From Saxidomus purpurata (Eukaryota; Mollusca; Bivalvia; Venerida; Veneridae): a DNA stretch of 64,000 bases. The stretch spans positions 27,334,036-27,398,035 of the forward strand of contig JAFMSR010000009.1 in assembly GCA_022818135.1 (NCBI GenBank), read 5' to 3'. Below are positions 24,701 to 35,186 of the stretch, one piece after another (positions within the stretch are counted from its first letter, which is position 1; the number at the start of each line of letters is the position of its first letter). Below the pieces are notes generated by a model. It saw only the letters and a list, made by a program, of their open reading frames with translations, searched no databases and was not told the DNA's origin. A program made the translations under genes and the position numbers.

Positions 24701-27700
24701 AACTGAATTTATATTTATTTACAAAGTCAGGTTTAATACAGATACATAAGCTCAAGAACAGATCTACTGATATAGTGTTATGGAATTGAACATCTTGAGA
24801 TTGTGCTCAAGAAACTGTTATAAGCACAGGCAAGGTCACTGCTTGTAAGTTCAATGTTACTCTAACTGGTGAAAAGTCTAAAATTGGACCAAAATATACA
24901 TTGTTGGCCATAAATCCAAAACCCTTTGATGCTTGACATGCATAATTTAGATTAGTCATCTTGAAATGTTATTATTTTTTCAGTGGGGGTGGCGGGATGT
25001 CAAGGTGACTGTTACTTAAAGTAGGTTTTTGTGTTATTTTAATATCCTGTTTCGGTATTATGGTCATTGACAACTGCCATAGGGGAGACATATGTTTTTG
25101 TGACAAAAACAACCATCTAGTTTTTGATGTTTATAAATATGCATTTGTAGTCAAGGTAAATGAAGGTGCATTCTCTGCAGAGGAAAACCCTGAAACTTGT
25201 CCCTTCTCTAAGTATTATAAATATTTCCAGAGAATATCTCCATGCAAGCTAGAGAATAAAACTATTCCAGAGAATATCTCCATGCAAGCTAGAGAATAAA
25301 ACTATTCCAGAGAATATCTCCATGCAAGCTAGAGAATAAAACTATTCCAGAGAATATCTCCATGCAAGATAGAGAATAAAACTATTCCAGAGAATATCTC
25401 CATGCAAGCTAGAGAATAAAACTATTCCAGAGAATATCTCCATGCAAGATAGAGAATAAAACTATTCCAGAGAATATCTCCATGCAAGCTAGAGAATAAA
25501 ACTAATGTACTGGAAGAGGATTACTTAGGGGAGGGGAATACCCAAGAAACATGTTTGTCTTTATTTAATGTGTTTCTTTGGGGAGCTATCATCATATCTA
25601 ATGATTTTATCGGATAAAGTTATTGTGTCTGATAATGATACTGTTTAATTATCTTTTAATGACTGTATATCACACAATGACGGGATAACGCCCACCCAGA
25701 TAAATGTCTAAGCCATTGTATGTCATGCAAACTCACAGTAAATAAAACAGACCAGGTCTAATTAACTTTAGCTCGCCTAGTGTTAGTGCTTTGGTAAATA
25801 CATATTGTTTTTACTCTTGATGTTGGTTTCCTCACCTGCACGCCTCCTGGCACAGGTGTTTGAACACTTTATATCAGTTTGTTTTACCGGTACACCTTCT
25901 TACGCAGGATTGTGAACATTTGATATCAATTGCATCACCTGCATGCCTCAGCAAAGGTGTTTAAACACTTGATGTTGGTTGCATCCCAGTCATGCCTCGT
26001 GGCATAGATTTTGAACACTTGATGTCAGTTGTCTCACCTGCAGCCCTCCTGGCACAGATATTGAGCACTTGATGTCGGTTTCTTCATTTAATAGGATTTG
26101 TTTAGAAAAGAACTGTTGAACATTGAATATTGTTAAAAGTAAATAAGGAAACTGCAGTTGAATAATTTCCTTGACTGGCGTCTCAGATTTCATAGAAATA
26201 GAAGATTTGTTACAACATTTTACAGACCCTAGTATAATGGATGTGAAAATGGGTTCAAGGTCAGTATTTCCCCAGAATGCAATGAGAACACAGGCTGGCA
26301 AGTTCTAGTGGACCAATGTCCTTATATATAGTGGAGTTACAGTTGCACAGTGGATGCACGTTTACCTCAGGATTAGAGGGTCCGAGGTTCGTTACCTACC
26401 AATGTCATGGTGGTAGTGTCCTTAGGCAAGACACAGATATTTCCAAATTGCCTCTGACTCTTCGAAGTTGATTCCATCTGGAGTGAGTTTCAAGAGTCAT
26501 TTACCTAAGTTGTAAAAACTTGTTTCACAATCGAGCATAAACAATTCAGTATTAAAAAACATTTAATGTCCTTATGTAGATTTCTGAAAGTGCTATATTT
26601 TGCATTGTATACTATGAACACAATCTTGTATGATTCAGTCATCTTGAAATGTTACATTTTGTACTCTGACATTATTATTTATCAGGTTTCTGTGTTCATT
26701 ACTCAATATACTTTCAAGTTACATGCTAGCTTGGATTATTTGTAGATTAAGGAGTGCTATTGAAGTTATACTTGCTTTTATATTAGCTTTAGCATCCTCT
26801 GCAGTGCTGAAGCTTGCTTACAGTTTTTCTTGCAAGCTACTGTAAAGCACATATCTGAGTTACCACTTACAGGATTCATTTTAAACTTCATTAAATGGCC
26901 TCAGGAATATCAGATGATAAAGTTAGATAATTATTGACTGAATTCAATGCAAAATATGGCCCATGTCGGAGGTAGAAAGTTTGCTTGAAATTTTGCTTGC
27001 AAATTATAATCAAATTATCATCAAGCACACACAATTAACTGCATTGCAATGCATTGATAAGTAGTAAGGAGCACAAAGCAGTCAACTTAGGTAATGCCTG
27101 ACTGAATTAAATGCAGATTTATCATCCATGTATGAGCTAGAAAGTTTGGTTCAAGGTTTGCATGAAAGCTACTATTATGCGCATGACTTAGTAATCACTT
27201 GCAAAATGATTTGAAACTTCAGTAAAGTCTTACAGTGTATCATATAACCAAATTCTCTTCAATTAATTATATACAAGAAAACAGCGGCCGATGATCAGAC
27301 TGCGTTATAAAAAGAGTCTCATTTATAACGCGGTCTGACCAGTTGGACCCCGACTACCGCGTTATAACAGGGTTGCAGTGTATGAATTATGGCCCTTGTT
27401 GAACAAGTTTTGCATGCCAGCTGCTTCTATGCACTTATCTCAGTAAATTTTGACTAAAGTAATTAAAAAATTTAGTGAGGTTGAAAATTTTGTACCTAGA
27501 CTGTAGTTGCATGTTCTCATGATGAAAAATTATTTAAATTATGGCCCATTTTTCTACATAAGATTTTAATTGGATAATTTTGAAACTTCACTAGAGCATT
27601 CAAGGGTGGAAATGCTTAAACATAAAACAAAGATAATAGTGGTATGCCGTAATAATTTTAATGAAGTAGAATCTAAATTGTCTTTGAAATTTTAATCAAG

Positions 27701-30700
27701 TTAGTGTCATTTTATTCTGTTTCAAAAACACTTCCAAATTCAAAGAAAAGCAATTGAGATTGAAATTGTTGTTGTCATGGCAGAAATATTAATGACAATA
27801 GGTTATGTTGAATGTAGGAAGGAAAATACGTAAAAATACCTCTTGTTGTGACATGCCCCTTATAATGTTGCTGTGGTTACGGTGCCTGATTGATGCATCT
27901 AACATTGTTATGGTGCTCGGGCAAGCAATGAAAGGCTATTGTGGCTCTCTTGTTTGCTGCTAAATCCCTAAAGATGAAATTGCAAAATTTTAATAAGAAG
28001 ATATTAATTGATGTCTGAAACTTTAAGCTTGTCATAGCGTAGTTTTTGACTGTGACGTGCAATTTCAGTTTTACTACAAGTTTGGATTTTAATTTCCTCT
28101 TCATTAAATTGGAGAATACCACTTGACTTTTCCGGGTATTGCGTAACGATGTTTTAAATGTCAACTGATTATCACATTACAGGAACTAGTTCATGATTTA
28201 CGGAGGATATTGTCTGTCATTATTATTAAGATACCAAGTCTCAAGACCCACAGTCTAAGCATGAGCTGATTGTAACTGCTTTAATATAGAGCGAATGGAG
28301 TTTAGCTATTTGACATTATGAAGCTGCTTTTTATGCCAAGGGGTCACTTGTTGTACTAGACTTGTCAAGGAAGCGTTTAAAGATCTCCTCAGAAAGTTTT
28401 GGCAGGATTTGCAGAATAGTTTCACAGAAATGCCTCTTGGGTGACCCTCTAACAAGATTAGAACAGCCATGTTGATTGGTGAAAAAATACATGTCTGCTA
28501 GTGTACACAGCTGATAACATACATGTATGTCTACATAGAAAAAATAAAAGAAATATCTTCCCTTTAAGGTGGTCAGATTATTTTTAAAGCTATTTCATAG
28601 CAGTATACCTAACATGTAACCTTTCATTAAAGTTGCTAAGTTGAAGAACATGGTTGGTTAAGACAGGAACCGTATATAACGGGACGTGAAACTAGCTTCT
28701 AGTCTGAAAAAGCTGTCGTCCAATCAGAACACGATGACGTAAAATGGCGGCCATGACGGATCGCGTGTAGAATAATTGTCATTAAAATCTTTATATTTCA
28801 GTTGTTTCAATGTATTTTCGCTATTTTAAGAATTGGGAGAATAAACTGTAAGTATCCTTTTATTGCTTTGTACCTACTTCAACCGTAATCGCTCTATGAA
28901 TGGTCTTTGAAAAACGTATGAAAACTAACCTATAAATGGTCGGTAATCGAAACACGAGGGTTAAACTGTTGTGAATGGTAATTTGAGCGATGAATGTTAT
29001 AGATGAAATTGATTAATTTTTGATTATCTAATGGATTTTTATTCATCTTTTTAACTCTGAATTACCAAAAAATGTGCATCATTAGTAGTCTGTTTCACTA
29101 GAAATTGATTTAAAAGCTTCTGGTATTTGAGGGTTTTTGAGAAAATAAAGATGGCGTCTTAGGGTTAAACTGTTGTGAATGGTAATTTTAGCGATGGATG
29201 TTATAGATGAAATCGCTTAAATTTTGATTATCTATTGGATTTTTATTCATCTTTTTAACTCTGAATTAACAAAAAATGTGCATCATTAGTAGTCTGTTTC
29301 ACTAGAAATTGATTAAAACGATTCTGGTATTTGAGGTTATTTTTGGTGTAAATAGAGTAAACAAAGATGGCGTCTTAGAATTTAGTGGCATATTTAAATG
29401 TCCGTAAAAGTGTTTACGAGTTTTAAAAAAATAGTTAAAATTAATTTTTATGATAACTTTGATAACCAAAGTTGAAATGAAAGGCCTCTTTTATTCATAT
29501 TGGATGTTTCTCTGAACAAAATCTTTGTTAAAATTTCTTGTTTTTTTATGTCAAGTTTTCGTTTTGTGATGTTATTTCTATCTTTTAAAAAAACTACTTA
29601 AATCATGTACTTTGCTTTTCTTTCAGCAGTTGTCATTACTTTTTGATACAATAATGGTTCTGAGGTTAACTGCAAAAAAATCTTCCACTTTATGACTATG
29701 ACTACATTGCAAGTATTGCGAAGCTACACGTTGATAATCTCATACTCAAACAAGACATTTTCAAAAGTAGTACAAATATTTCAATTCATGTGTTGTTGAT
29801 TTACTTACTTTCTTTTATTTTGTTTCAGGTAACTTCCAGTTTTAATTTACAAAAACAACGTGAGACGATAGACAACTCATCACGGGTCGCAAGAAAAAGT
29901 CAAAACTGTTCGAAGAAAGAGACCAATATTTTTATTTCTGATATAGTGTTTGATTGGAAATAACAACTTTTAACACCCCATCAAAGTATTAAACCAATCA
30001 ATGTTAAGTTTTACACATTATGCTAATTATGTCAAGGGTCAGTGTTTTATTACCATGTTACATAACCTTGTTGATTAGACAATGGTCTTATCAGCAGGGG
30101 TGTGATATATGTCTTTTTGAAGATCAATAGTTCACTCTGTATGGGATTAGACCTCCTGTGGTTTTGGAGGTTTCAGTTGTCTTTAATAAAGATGTACTAA
30201 TCGGGTAATCGATCTTAAAAGACTGATTTAATAAATTTTGGCAACTAATTTGCTCAACTTCAATTGCAGAAAAGTAGCCCTTGGAAATTATATTTCTAAT
30301 AATTTTGAATATTTGAAAGCAGAAATTAAGGAAATTATCATAAATGAAAAAATAGAAGAAATATAAATATATATTCGTATATGCCTCATCTGTTGCTATC
30401 GAAAGTAGAACAAATACCTGTCATATATATGCTTATTGAAAACCAGGAACCGTATATTAACAAATAAAAACTTGTTGCTTGATATGCTTGTTGACATTCT
30501 TTACTCCAAGAAAACAATGTAGTTCTCACAACGTTCTAGTATTCCGTGCAAACTTTTACTCCCCTGACACCAACTTCCGTGATCATAATGCTCCTTTCAT
30601 GCTCAATCAAGTCTGAACATGAAAATTAATATGTACTTTTTAATTCATTATTAAAATCACTTCTTTCTCACTTGCAGTGATTTCCCCGAGCAACTCGTCA

Positions 30701-33700
30701 AGATCAAGATCATTAAAATTAATAAAATCATCTTTTCCATAAGCCATATTAAAGAACCCGTTGAAATACGTATCGTTCAATAAAATTGAGAAATACCAGC
30801 GATTTTGCAAAAATAATTGATAAATAATGTTTGTATAATTATTATTATTTGCAAACTGTAGAGAGATCAAAGTGATATAAATGAAAATACATATGAATTG
30901 CTGCTAATTAAAGTGTTTCAACAGATGTTTAACAATCGAGTGGGATAAATTATAATCTATTTTAACTATAAACACTGTTTTCAGTAAAATACTGGTAAAA
31001 TTCCCGTCTTTAGGGCTCATTTTTGTGACATTATTTACATTTTTTGGTTTCACAAAACGAAAACAAATCTATAAATGTATATCACTAAATATTGAAATTT
31101 TTAAACTTTCGTTTATTAATATATAATATAGCGATGCTAGAGTGAAACAGGCAAAAAATATGATATTGGATACGGCTCGCTCTTATCCGCCCCGCGTTAT
31201 CAGTGGACGACAGCATAAAATCGATACTACATAGGTAGATAAGCGAGTTTCATATCCCGGTTATATAGTATTCCTGGTTAAGATTTCGGCAATTTCCATA
31301 CTGTGTCTTACTAGTATAAAGACAAAAGATAAATGCGTAGGAGCTCGCTTGAGCAATAAAGAGTCATCATTGCCCCCTTGTTTAACTTTTATTTCTTGAA
31401 AATTCAACCAGAATTACTTGAAGGAATATGTAAGCTTTAAATGTTTATCATAATAAATGTTAAAACAAACTTAAGGTAATTCAAAGCATTTCAAAGACAA
31501 ACACTGAAGCAGAATGTCAGAATTATTTGCACAAAGTGCTCATGGTTCGCTTTGATAAATGAAAGTCTGATTTCCAACACTTGCAACTTTTTCTCTAGAA
31601 GTGTGTGGTTAAATTTAACCTAACTTTGCATGAATGTTTAACAAGTGAGCTGTAACTAAGCCTCTTGAAGTGGTGGTGATTAATGTAAAGGCATACAGAT
31701 TTTCAGTTTTCTGTATATGATATTATTATCTCTTTATAAAGTATCTAAATACACTAGAAACTACTTTTCATAAGTTTTCTAAATTAATCTTAAGAGACTG
31801 TATATGGCCATAAGATTTTGGCTTTATGGGCTGAAATGAACTTGTATATTGAGAGTTAACGCCTTATTGCTACTTTGAAAGGTTTGTTTATAACAACTGC
31901 TATCTTGTTTATATGAACATGACTGTTGGAGATTTTTCTTGGAGATTTTCCTTACATAGCGACAATAAAACTAGAAATTTTTTATTATTCATTTGTACTA
32001 ATTTATTAAATCTCGATTGCGAAACAAGATTTGTCGCTCTCTAGACTCATTCCAGATGGAATCAACCTTGAAGAGAGAGAAATATTTTATTAATAATCGG
32101 AACATCAGGCGACATCTTCCATAAATCAAGCCACCCTATACCTGTGGCTCAAACAATACAAGGAAAAAATTAGAACACTGGCAATGCAATTTTGCTTATG
32201 TTTTACACTAAATTTCACTGCAAATAAAGTTGAACATATATGTAGAGTGCATTTATTGCATGATGCAGAGTTTGTGACAGGTCTCTGCTTGGGCCAGATC
32301 TGATATTTTCACACCACAGGCATCTGGTGTGTAGCTTATTTTACAGAATTAGATTGAGGTGTTGTTGTAATGCAGTATATTGTTTGCAGAACATTCTTAG
32401 AGTCTGAAGTGATGAATGCAGCATTACGGAAGGATTTGTATGAGAAAATGGTTGCCTTAGATCCTACAGCTCCCACAGCCGAGGAAAAACAGAAGCAGAG
32501 CATCACAAAGTTACGCTACATGCAGGTACATGCATTGTCAGTGTATACAATATTTAGATTAACGACAGAGTTTCGATGTAGGATTCAACTTTTTGTACGT
32601 CTGATATGAGAATCACCAGTGCCAAAAGACTGAAATTCAGGTCTATGTAAAGTGCTGCTTAAGGCTCGATATAGATCAAAATCAGATATTTAATGAATTT
32701 TCTGAAACCATTATTCAAATTCGCTGAAACACCTACTTGTTGAGGGTAAATGGACGTTAGTAAGCTAACTTGCTGTCTCAGAAGAACTTTGGACCAGAGA
32801 TGTAACAAACATCTTAACATCATATTTTCAAGAACATTACATTTGACATTGGGTACTTTATTTTGTGGATTTGTTTTCAACATATTAAATATAGTACATA
32901 AAATTACTTGAAAATAACAACAATCTAACTTCATTCACTTGAACTTGGCTGATGCATTTCAACATGTTCGGATTTTGCCAGTACTTCAAACAGAGATATG
33001 TATGATACATGCATTTGTATATTTCATTATTACAGTTCAGGGAAAAAGAAAGCTCATCGGCAGAGTTTGGTTTTCGAATAGAGGCATTAAGGGTAAGTTA
33101 TTAATGGACATAACAGTATGTAAGTTAGCACTTCAGATAGACAGACTAGGTTGTCTCCCTTTTTGGACTTAAAACTCTTGATAGGTAAGTTAAGTGTGTG
33201 TTGTGCCATCTGCAGATACTGCATGAAATGTTTTTGACATGGTTGAACTTGCTCAGAGGTTTATTTTATATAGTTATTATTGACAAAGTGACTATTAAAA
33301 AAAGTATTGGGTTCATTTCATCTACAAAACCTGTGCAGGCTTTTGGTTGACACATCACACGAGTGTATGAGATAAATAAACAAGTTGATATTTCTGGGTG
33401 ATAATGTTGGTAGCATTGCTTCTAGATTTCACATCATGTATATAAGCATTCTTACTTTTCTGAGACATTGCAATGTTTGTTTCAGATGTCGGGAGAACCT
33501 CCAATGTCCAATTTGAAACGGGTAAAGTCTAAAGAGCAAATCCATGGCATATTGTCAAAGTTTGTGAATAACCGGTGTATACAGGACTCCCTTTTACGGC
33601 GGTTACAGGAAATCAAACAACATATAGAAGATTCCTCATTTTTCGTTACTCATGAGGTAAGTCTAAAAAGAAATATGTCATAATAACTTTCTTTTGATAC

Positions 33701-35186
33701 CTGAACAGACTTTATCAAGGCCTGTATCATTTAGAGATATTGTACTAATAAGCAAATTTTAATGTTTGTTGCCAGGGGTGACATGATTTGTAAAAAGGAA
33801 ATATTTCTACAGTATCAGGTGTTTATGTTTAAATGTTGGTACAGTAACACTGAATGTGGTGTCCTAAAGTCACTGTATGGAAGCAGATCTCTGAATGCAG
33901 TAACATTATCACTGTTATCAAGATTAGAATTTTCAGTCCAAGTTAGCTCAAAGTTATATACCCATTAGTGGTTAGAAAAAAATGGAACACCTGTCAAATT
34001 GTGAACAGTAAAGAGATGTTTTTGCTGTCTATTTCAGTTGATAGGGTGCTCCATACTAGTAATGCATGATAAATTTGATAAATGTGGTGCATGGATTATA
34101 GACTTTTCTAAAACTAATCTCCTAGAAGATGGATGTGAAATAACACATCGGTTACCATGGAAACTAGGAAACCATGAAGACGGTTTTCTGTTAGGAATAG
34201 ATAACTTGATGCAGGTAAATTTTACTTTGCTTTGGCTGTTGTAAAAAGTTCTTGTATAATATATGTTAATACATTATAGCTGTCGGGGAAACTTGAATGT
34301 ATATGTATAATTAATAACAAGAAACTGTTTTTTATAATAAAAGAAAAACTTGAAAAAGGGCAAATTGATTTGTTATAAATAGAGCTGTCTATTATTGTTT
34401 GGAATGAACAGTCCCTCTGGGTAATTTACTTAAGAAATAATATCGGTTTTAAGAGTGTTCCTTGTCTAATAAACCATGATTTGAGTTCTGACACACAGTA
34501 ATAAACGACAAAGGCCTGAAGCAGCTGAACAACAAAAAGTTGTTTATTAGACTAGGAACACAGCCAAAAGGATATTATTTCGATTATAATATAATTAAAT
34601 ATCATCAAAACGATATAAATGTAACATGCTATATTTTACACAGACATAAGTGCATCATTAGGTGCAATTTGATGTCATAACGTAGGTTATTACAGATTTT
34701 ACAACAATTGATTTCCTTCTTTAACTGACAAACGAAACAAGTCATGTTTACAGTTAGAATTATGTATTATATATATGTAAGGATCACTTGGTCATTTATT
34801 TGGCCTGCTCAGCATAATGTATATTTACGGGCTAGACCTGTCCTCAAGTTTCAAGGAATGAAATGAAACCCGAAGCTAGTGAAGTTGAGATGGACTTGAC
34901 ATATTTGACATGTTGCCCATATCAGGCTTTGAGCCAAGCAGAAACATGCCAGTATATCAATACCCAATAAACGTGTGTTTTTGCCATCTATTTTTAGGTG
35001 GCATTAAGATGCATATTTTTAAAAGTACTCATTTTAATCACTTGCACAGCTGTTACCAGTATATACTATAGCACCATGTGATGATACAACATACCTGCTC
35101 TGTACTTACAGTTTTTCTCAGACATAGAAATAAAGCAGGAGGAGGCAGAGACTGTGGTACCTAGTCAGTCTATACCAGACAGCTGA
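12635..35186 (+). CDS. ITPKA/B-like: Inositol-1,4,5-trisphosphate 3-kinase, two alternative first coding exons
   Basis: Phosphorylates Ins(1,4,5)P3 to Ins(1,3,4,5)P4, ending calcium release signalling and making a second messenger. Shared kinase exons are 22315–22399, 23116–23265, 26187–26259, 32390–32525, 33036–33092, 33486–33656, 34038–34214 and 35112–35186 (307 residues), with every junction in phase. Landmarks, numbered on the 464-aa isoform: a calmodulin-site-like segment around W178 ([11 protein letters not shown]), the family PxxxDxKxG motif at 250–258 (PSIMDVKMG), [13 protein letters not shown] (inositol-phosphate lobe), the SILVMHD strand (386–392), the metal-site IDFSKT (402–407) and [14 protein letters not shown] near the end. 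A short C-terminal tail of about 24 residues extends past the usual end of the family. The gene is divergent from PRIM1 and convergent with the coiled-coil gene. Orthology to vertebrate A, B or C is not resolved. Confidence 0.93.
12772..12866 (-). repeat. SINE tail fragment
   Basis: It contains ctcgattgtgaagaaagctt…cgagtcactctcgagtc, the same tail as the SINE at 355–535. No tRNA-like head is present. It lies just after the kinase's first alternative exon. Confidence 0.5.
12867..15570. other. Kinase intron sequence without recognised features
   Basis: AT-rich intron sequence. Open frames of 60–85 codons here have no splice-site support or family resemblance. Confidence 0.5.
15572..15732. repeat. 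Short tandem duplication (about 104-bp spacing)
   Basis: gttcagctgcagcattataaccaccagttagtgatactggacagttgcagc occurs at about 15577 and again at about 15680, with an intervening related segment. Confidence 0.6.
15748..16987 (-). mobile_element. Tandem-core element, gctcacc class, minus orientation
   Basis: Seven units of about 145 bp (ccttgtgtatgcaatagagg, tgaaacttggtcagtatgat, gaatatgggtcatctagggt). The right end, gtgagcgatatagggccatc…ctcttg, is the reverse complement of the left end of the 2971–4260 element. The left end has cgtctgtctatctgtcgtct and ggtgagct. One unit carries a chance 105-codon frame. Confidence 0.7.
17869..18339 (+). CDS. ITPKA/B-like: IP3 3-kinase alternative first coding exon (acylated MGC N-terminus)
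   Basis: This 157-residue coding exon starts at ATG 17869, the first ATG after an in-frame TAA at 17842–17844, and ends at CTG/gtgagt in phase 0, matching the acceptor at 22315. MGCVHS fits the N-myristoylation consensus (G2, S6) with C3 available for palmitoylation and R8/R9 basic, so it probably tethers the kinase to membranes (inference). The rest is Ser-rich and basic, with a C93xxC96 / C119xxC122 pair that could bind zinc and an RTVSF (71–75) PP1-docking-like motif. The open frame runs on past the donor to a stop at 18381, which would make an orphan protein if unspliced. I recognise no known domain in this exon. Confidence 0.75.
18478..18998. repeat. 16-bp minisatellite
   Basis: About 32 copies of a ctgagtaccgctatct-type unit alternating ctatct/ctttct. 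It begins about 140 bp after the donor of the MGC first exon. Confidence 0.9.
19000..22314. other. Kinase intron sequence without recognised features
   Basis: AT-rich; no coding exon or clear mobile element recognised. 21484–21640 is locally G-rich. Confidence 0.45.
22315..22399 (+). CDS. ITPKA/B-like: IP3 3-kinase shared exon (calmodulin-site-like segment)
   Basis: The acceptor is ttttttcag and the donor gtaaca, phases 0 to 1. It encodes [18 protein letters not shown] then [11 protein letters not shown]. In the vertebrate enzymes the basic-tryptophan stretch before QLAGH is the calmodulin-binding helix, so calcium/calmodulin control is likely (inference from family). Confidence 0.9.
22755..22786. 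repeat. (AT)n microsatellite
   Basis: An uninterrupted at-dinucleotide run in a kinase intron. Confidence 0.8.
23116..23265 (+). CDS. ITPKA/B-like: IP3 3-kinase exon, N-lobe
   Basis: It encodes [16 protein letters not shown] and continues to [13 protein letters not shown]. The family's ATP-site lysine falls at the KK of IWKK (198/199). It ends in phase 1; the split codon becomes Y236. The donor is a non-optimal gtatcc, but joining it to 26187 restores the family sequence. Confidence 0.9.
23576..24665 (+). mobile_element. Degenerate non-LTR retrotransposon (LINE) fragment with inverted 3' tails
   Basis: Plus-strand pieces between about 23750 and 24310, in shifting frames, resemble the C-terminal end of LINE reverse-transcriptase proteins ([19 protein letters not shown], a CCTLWG-like region, [29 protein letters not shown]). 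It has frameshifts and stops and is dead. The 3' tail ends cctcgtaaaataaagacg at about 24655. An inverted copy of the same tail (gtctttatttaacgaggc…) lies at 23587–23690. Confidence 0.6.
25226..25503. repeat. 40-bp minisatellite
   Basis: Seven near-identical copies of ccagagaatatctccatgca + agctagagaataaaactatt. Very low divergence, so recently expanded. Confidence 0.95.
25810..26095. repeat. Degenerate tandem repeat, about 55–60 bp units
   Basis: Five diverged units with 'gaacacttgatgtcggtt', 'cacctgca…cctcctggcac'. It lies immediately upstream of the PxxxDxKxG exon. Confidence 0.6.
26187..26259 (+). CDS. ITPKA/B-like: IP3 3-kinase exon with PxxxDxKxG motif
   Basis: A short exon between gcgtctcag and gtcagt. 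It encodes [20 protein letters not shown] and MGSR and contains the invariant family signature P250–G258 with catalytic-region D254 and K256. Phases 1 in, 2 out. Confidence 0.92.
26336..26546 (+). repeat. tRNA-derived SINE
   Basis: The head has a box-B-like gaggttcgttacc after a box-A-like gcacagtggatgc. The body contains cttaggcaagacac and gattccatctggagtgagtt, and the tail ends acttgtttcacaatcgagc. The tail matches, inverted, the 31993–32100 fragment. Confidence 0.65.
27295..27338. repeat. Perfect-type foldback hairpin
   Basis: A 17-bp stem (tcagactgcgttataaa with tttataacgcggtctga, one mismatch) around a 10-bp loop, followed by another cgcgttataac copy at about 27358. Likely a MITE remnant. 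Confidence 0.6.
28664..31276. mobile_element. 2.6 kb terminal-inverted-repeat DNA transposon, 7-bp target duplication
   Basis: The ends caggaaccgtatataacggg… and …cccggttatatagtattcctg are inverted copies, with similarity continuing to ctgtcgtcc about 75 bp in. Both sides are flanked by gttaaga (28657–28663, 31277–31283), a convincing target-site duplication. Inside: a 204-bp tandem duplication (28957–29376), an extra copy of the end motif at about 30434, and no intact transposase. Superfamily not assigned. Confidence 0.75.
30640..30768 (-). pseudogene. Possible first-exon fragment of a transposon protein
   Basis: On the minus strand, [20 protein letters not shown] ends at a possible gtgaga donor. 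Acidic DDLDELL-type starts are common in mollusc transposon proteins, but no continuation was found. It lies inside the 28664–31276 element. Low certainty. Confidence 0.25.
31993..32100 (-). repeat. SINE tail fragment
   Basis: tctcgattgcgaaacaagatttg…attccagatggaatcaac is the inverted counterpart of the tail of the SINE at 26336–26546. Confidence 0.5.
32390..32525 (+). CDS. ITPKA/B-like: IP3 3-kinase exon, inositol-phosphate-binding region
   Basis: It begins after tgtttgcag and completes R260. It encodes [33 protein letters not shown] and ITKLRYMQ, strongly like the family's DMYEKMVAVDPxAPTxEE segment. It ends in phase 0 at gtacat. It follows a 6.1 kb intron carrying a 2.6 kb terminal-inverted-repeat element. 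Confidence 0.93.
33036..33092 (+). CDS. ITPKA/B-like: IP3 3-kinase exon (GFRIEAL)
   Basis: A 19-codon phase-0 exon between ttattacag and gtaagt. It encodes [19 protein letters not shown], the counterpart of the vertebrate WREGxSSSxTLGFRIEGIK stretch; phenylalanine replaces the usual tryptophan at the first position. Confidence 0.9.
33486..33656 (+). CDS. ITPKA/B-like: IP3 3-kinase exon, C-lobe helices
   Basis: A phase-0 exon of 57 codons after gtttcag, ending GAG/gtaagt. It starts [19 protein letters not shown] and ends SSFFVTHE, matching the family's SxFFxxHEV. The first methionine is internal, not a start. Confidence 0.9.
34038..34214 (+). CDS. ITPKA/B-like: IP3 3-kinase exon with metal-binding IDFSKT
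   Basis: A phase-0 exon of 59 codons between atttcag and gtaaat. It encodes [23 protein letters not shown] (D403 is the family's metal-ligand aspartate) and [15 protein letters not shown]. Serine replaces the more usual glycine of IDFGKT. Confidence 0.93.
34455..34561. mobile_element. Small MITE-like foldback element
   Basis: 20-bp arms (gtgttccttgtctaataaac and gtttattagactaggaacac, one mismatch) enclose 67 bp. In the last kinase intron. Confidence 0.6.
35112..35186 (+). CDS. ITPKA/B-like: IP3 3-kinase last coding exon and stop
   Basis: After gtacttacag the frame reads [20 protein letters not shown] then IPDS and TGA at 35184–35186. The acidic tail is not conserved in the vertebrate enzymes I know, so the exact end is less certain than the catalytic exons, but the phase and acceptor fit. 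Confidence 0.75.
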   Translation, partial: FFSDIEIKQEEAETVVPSQSIPDS

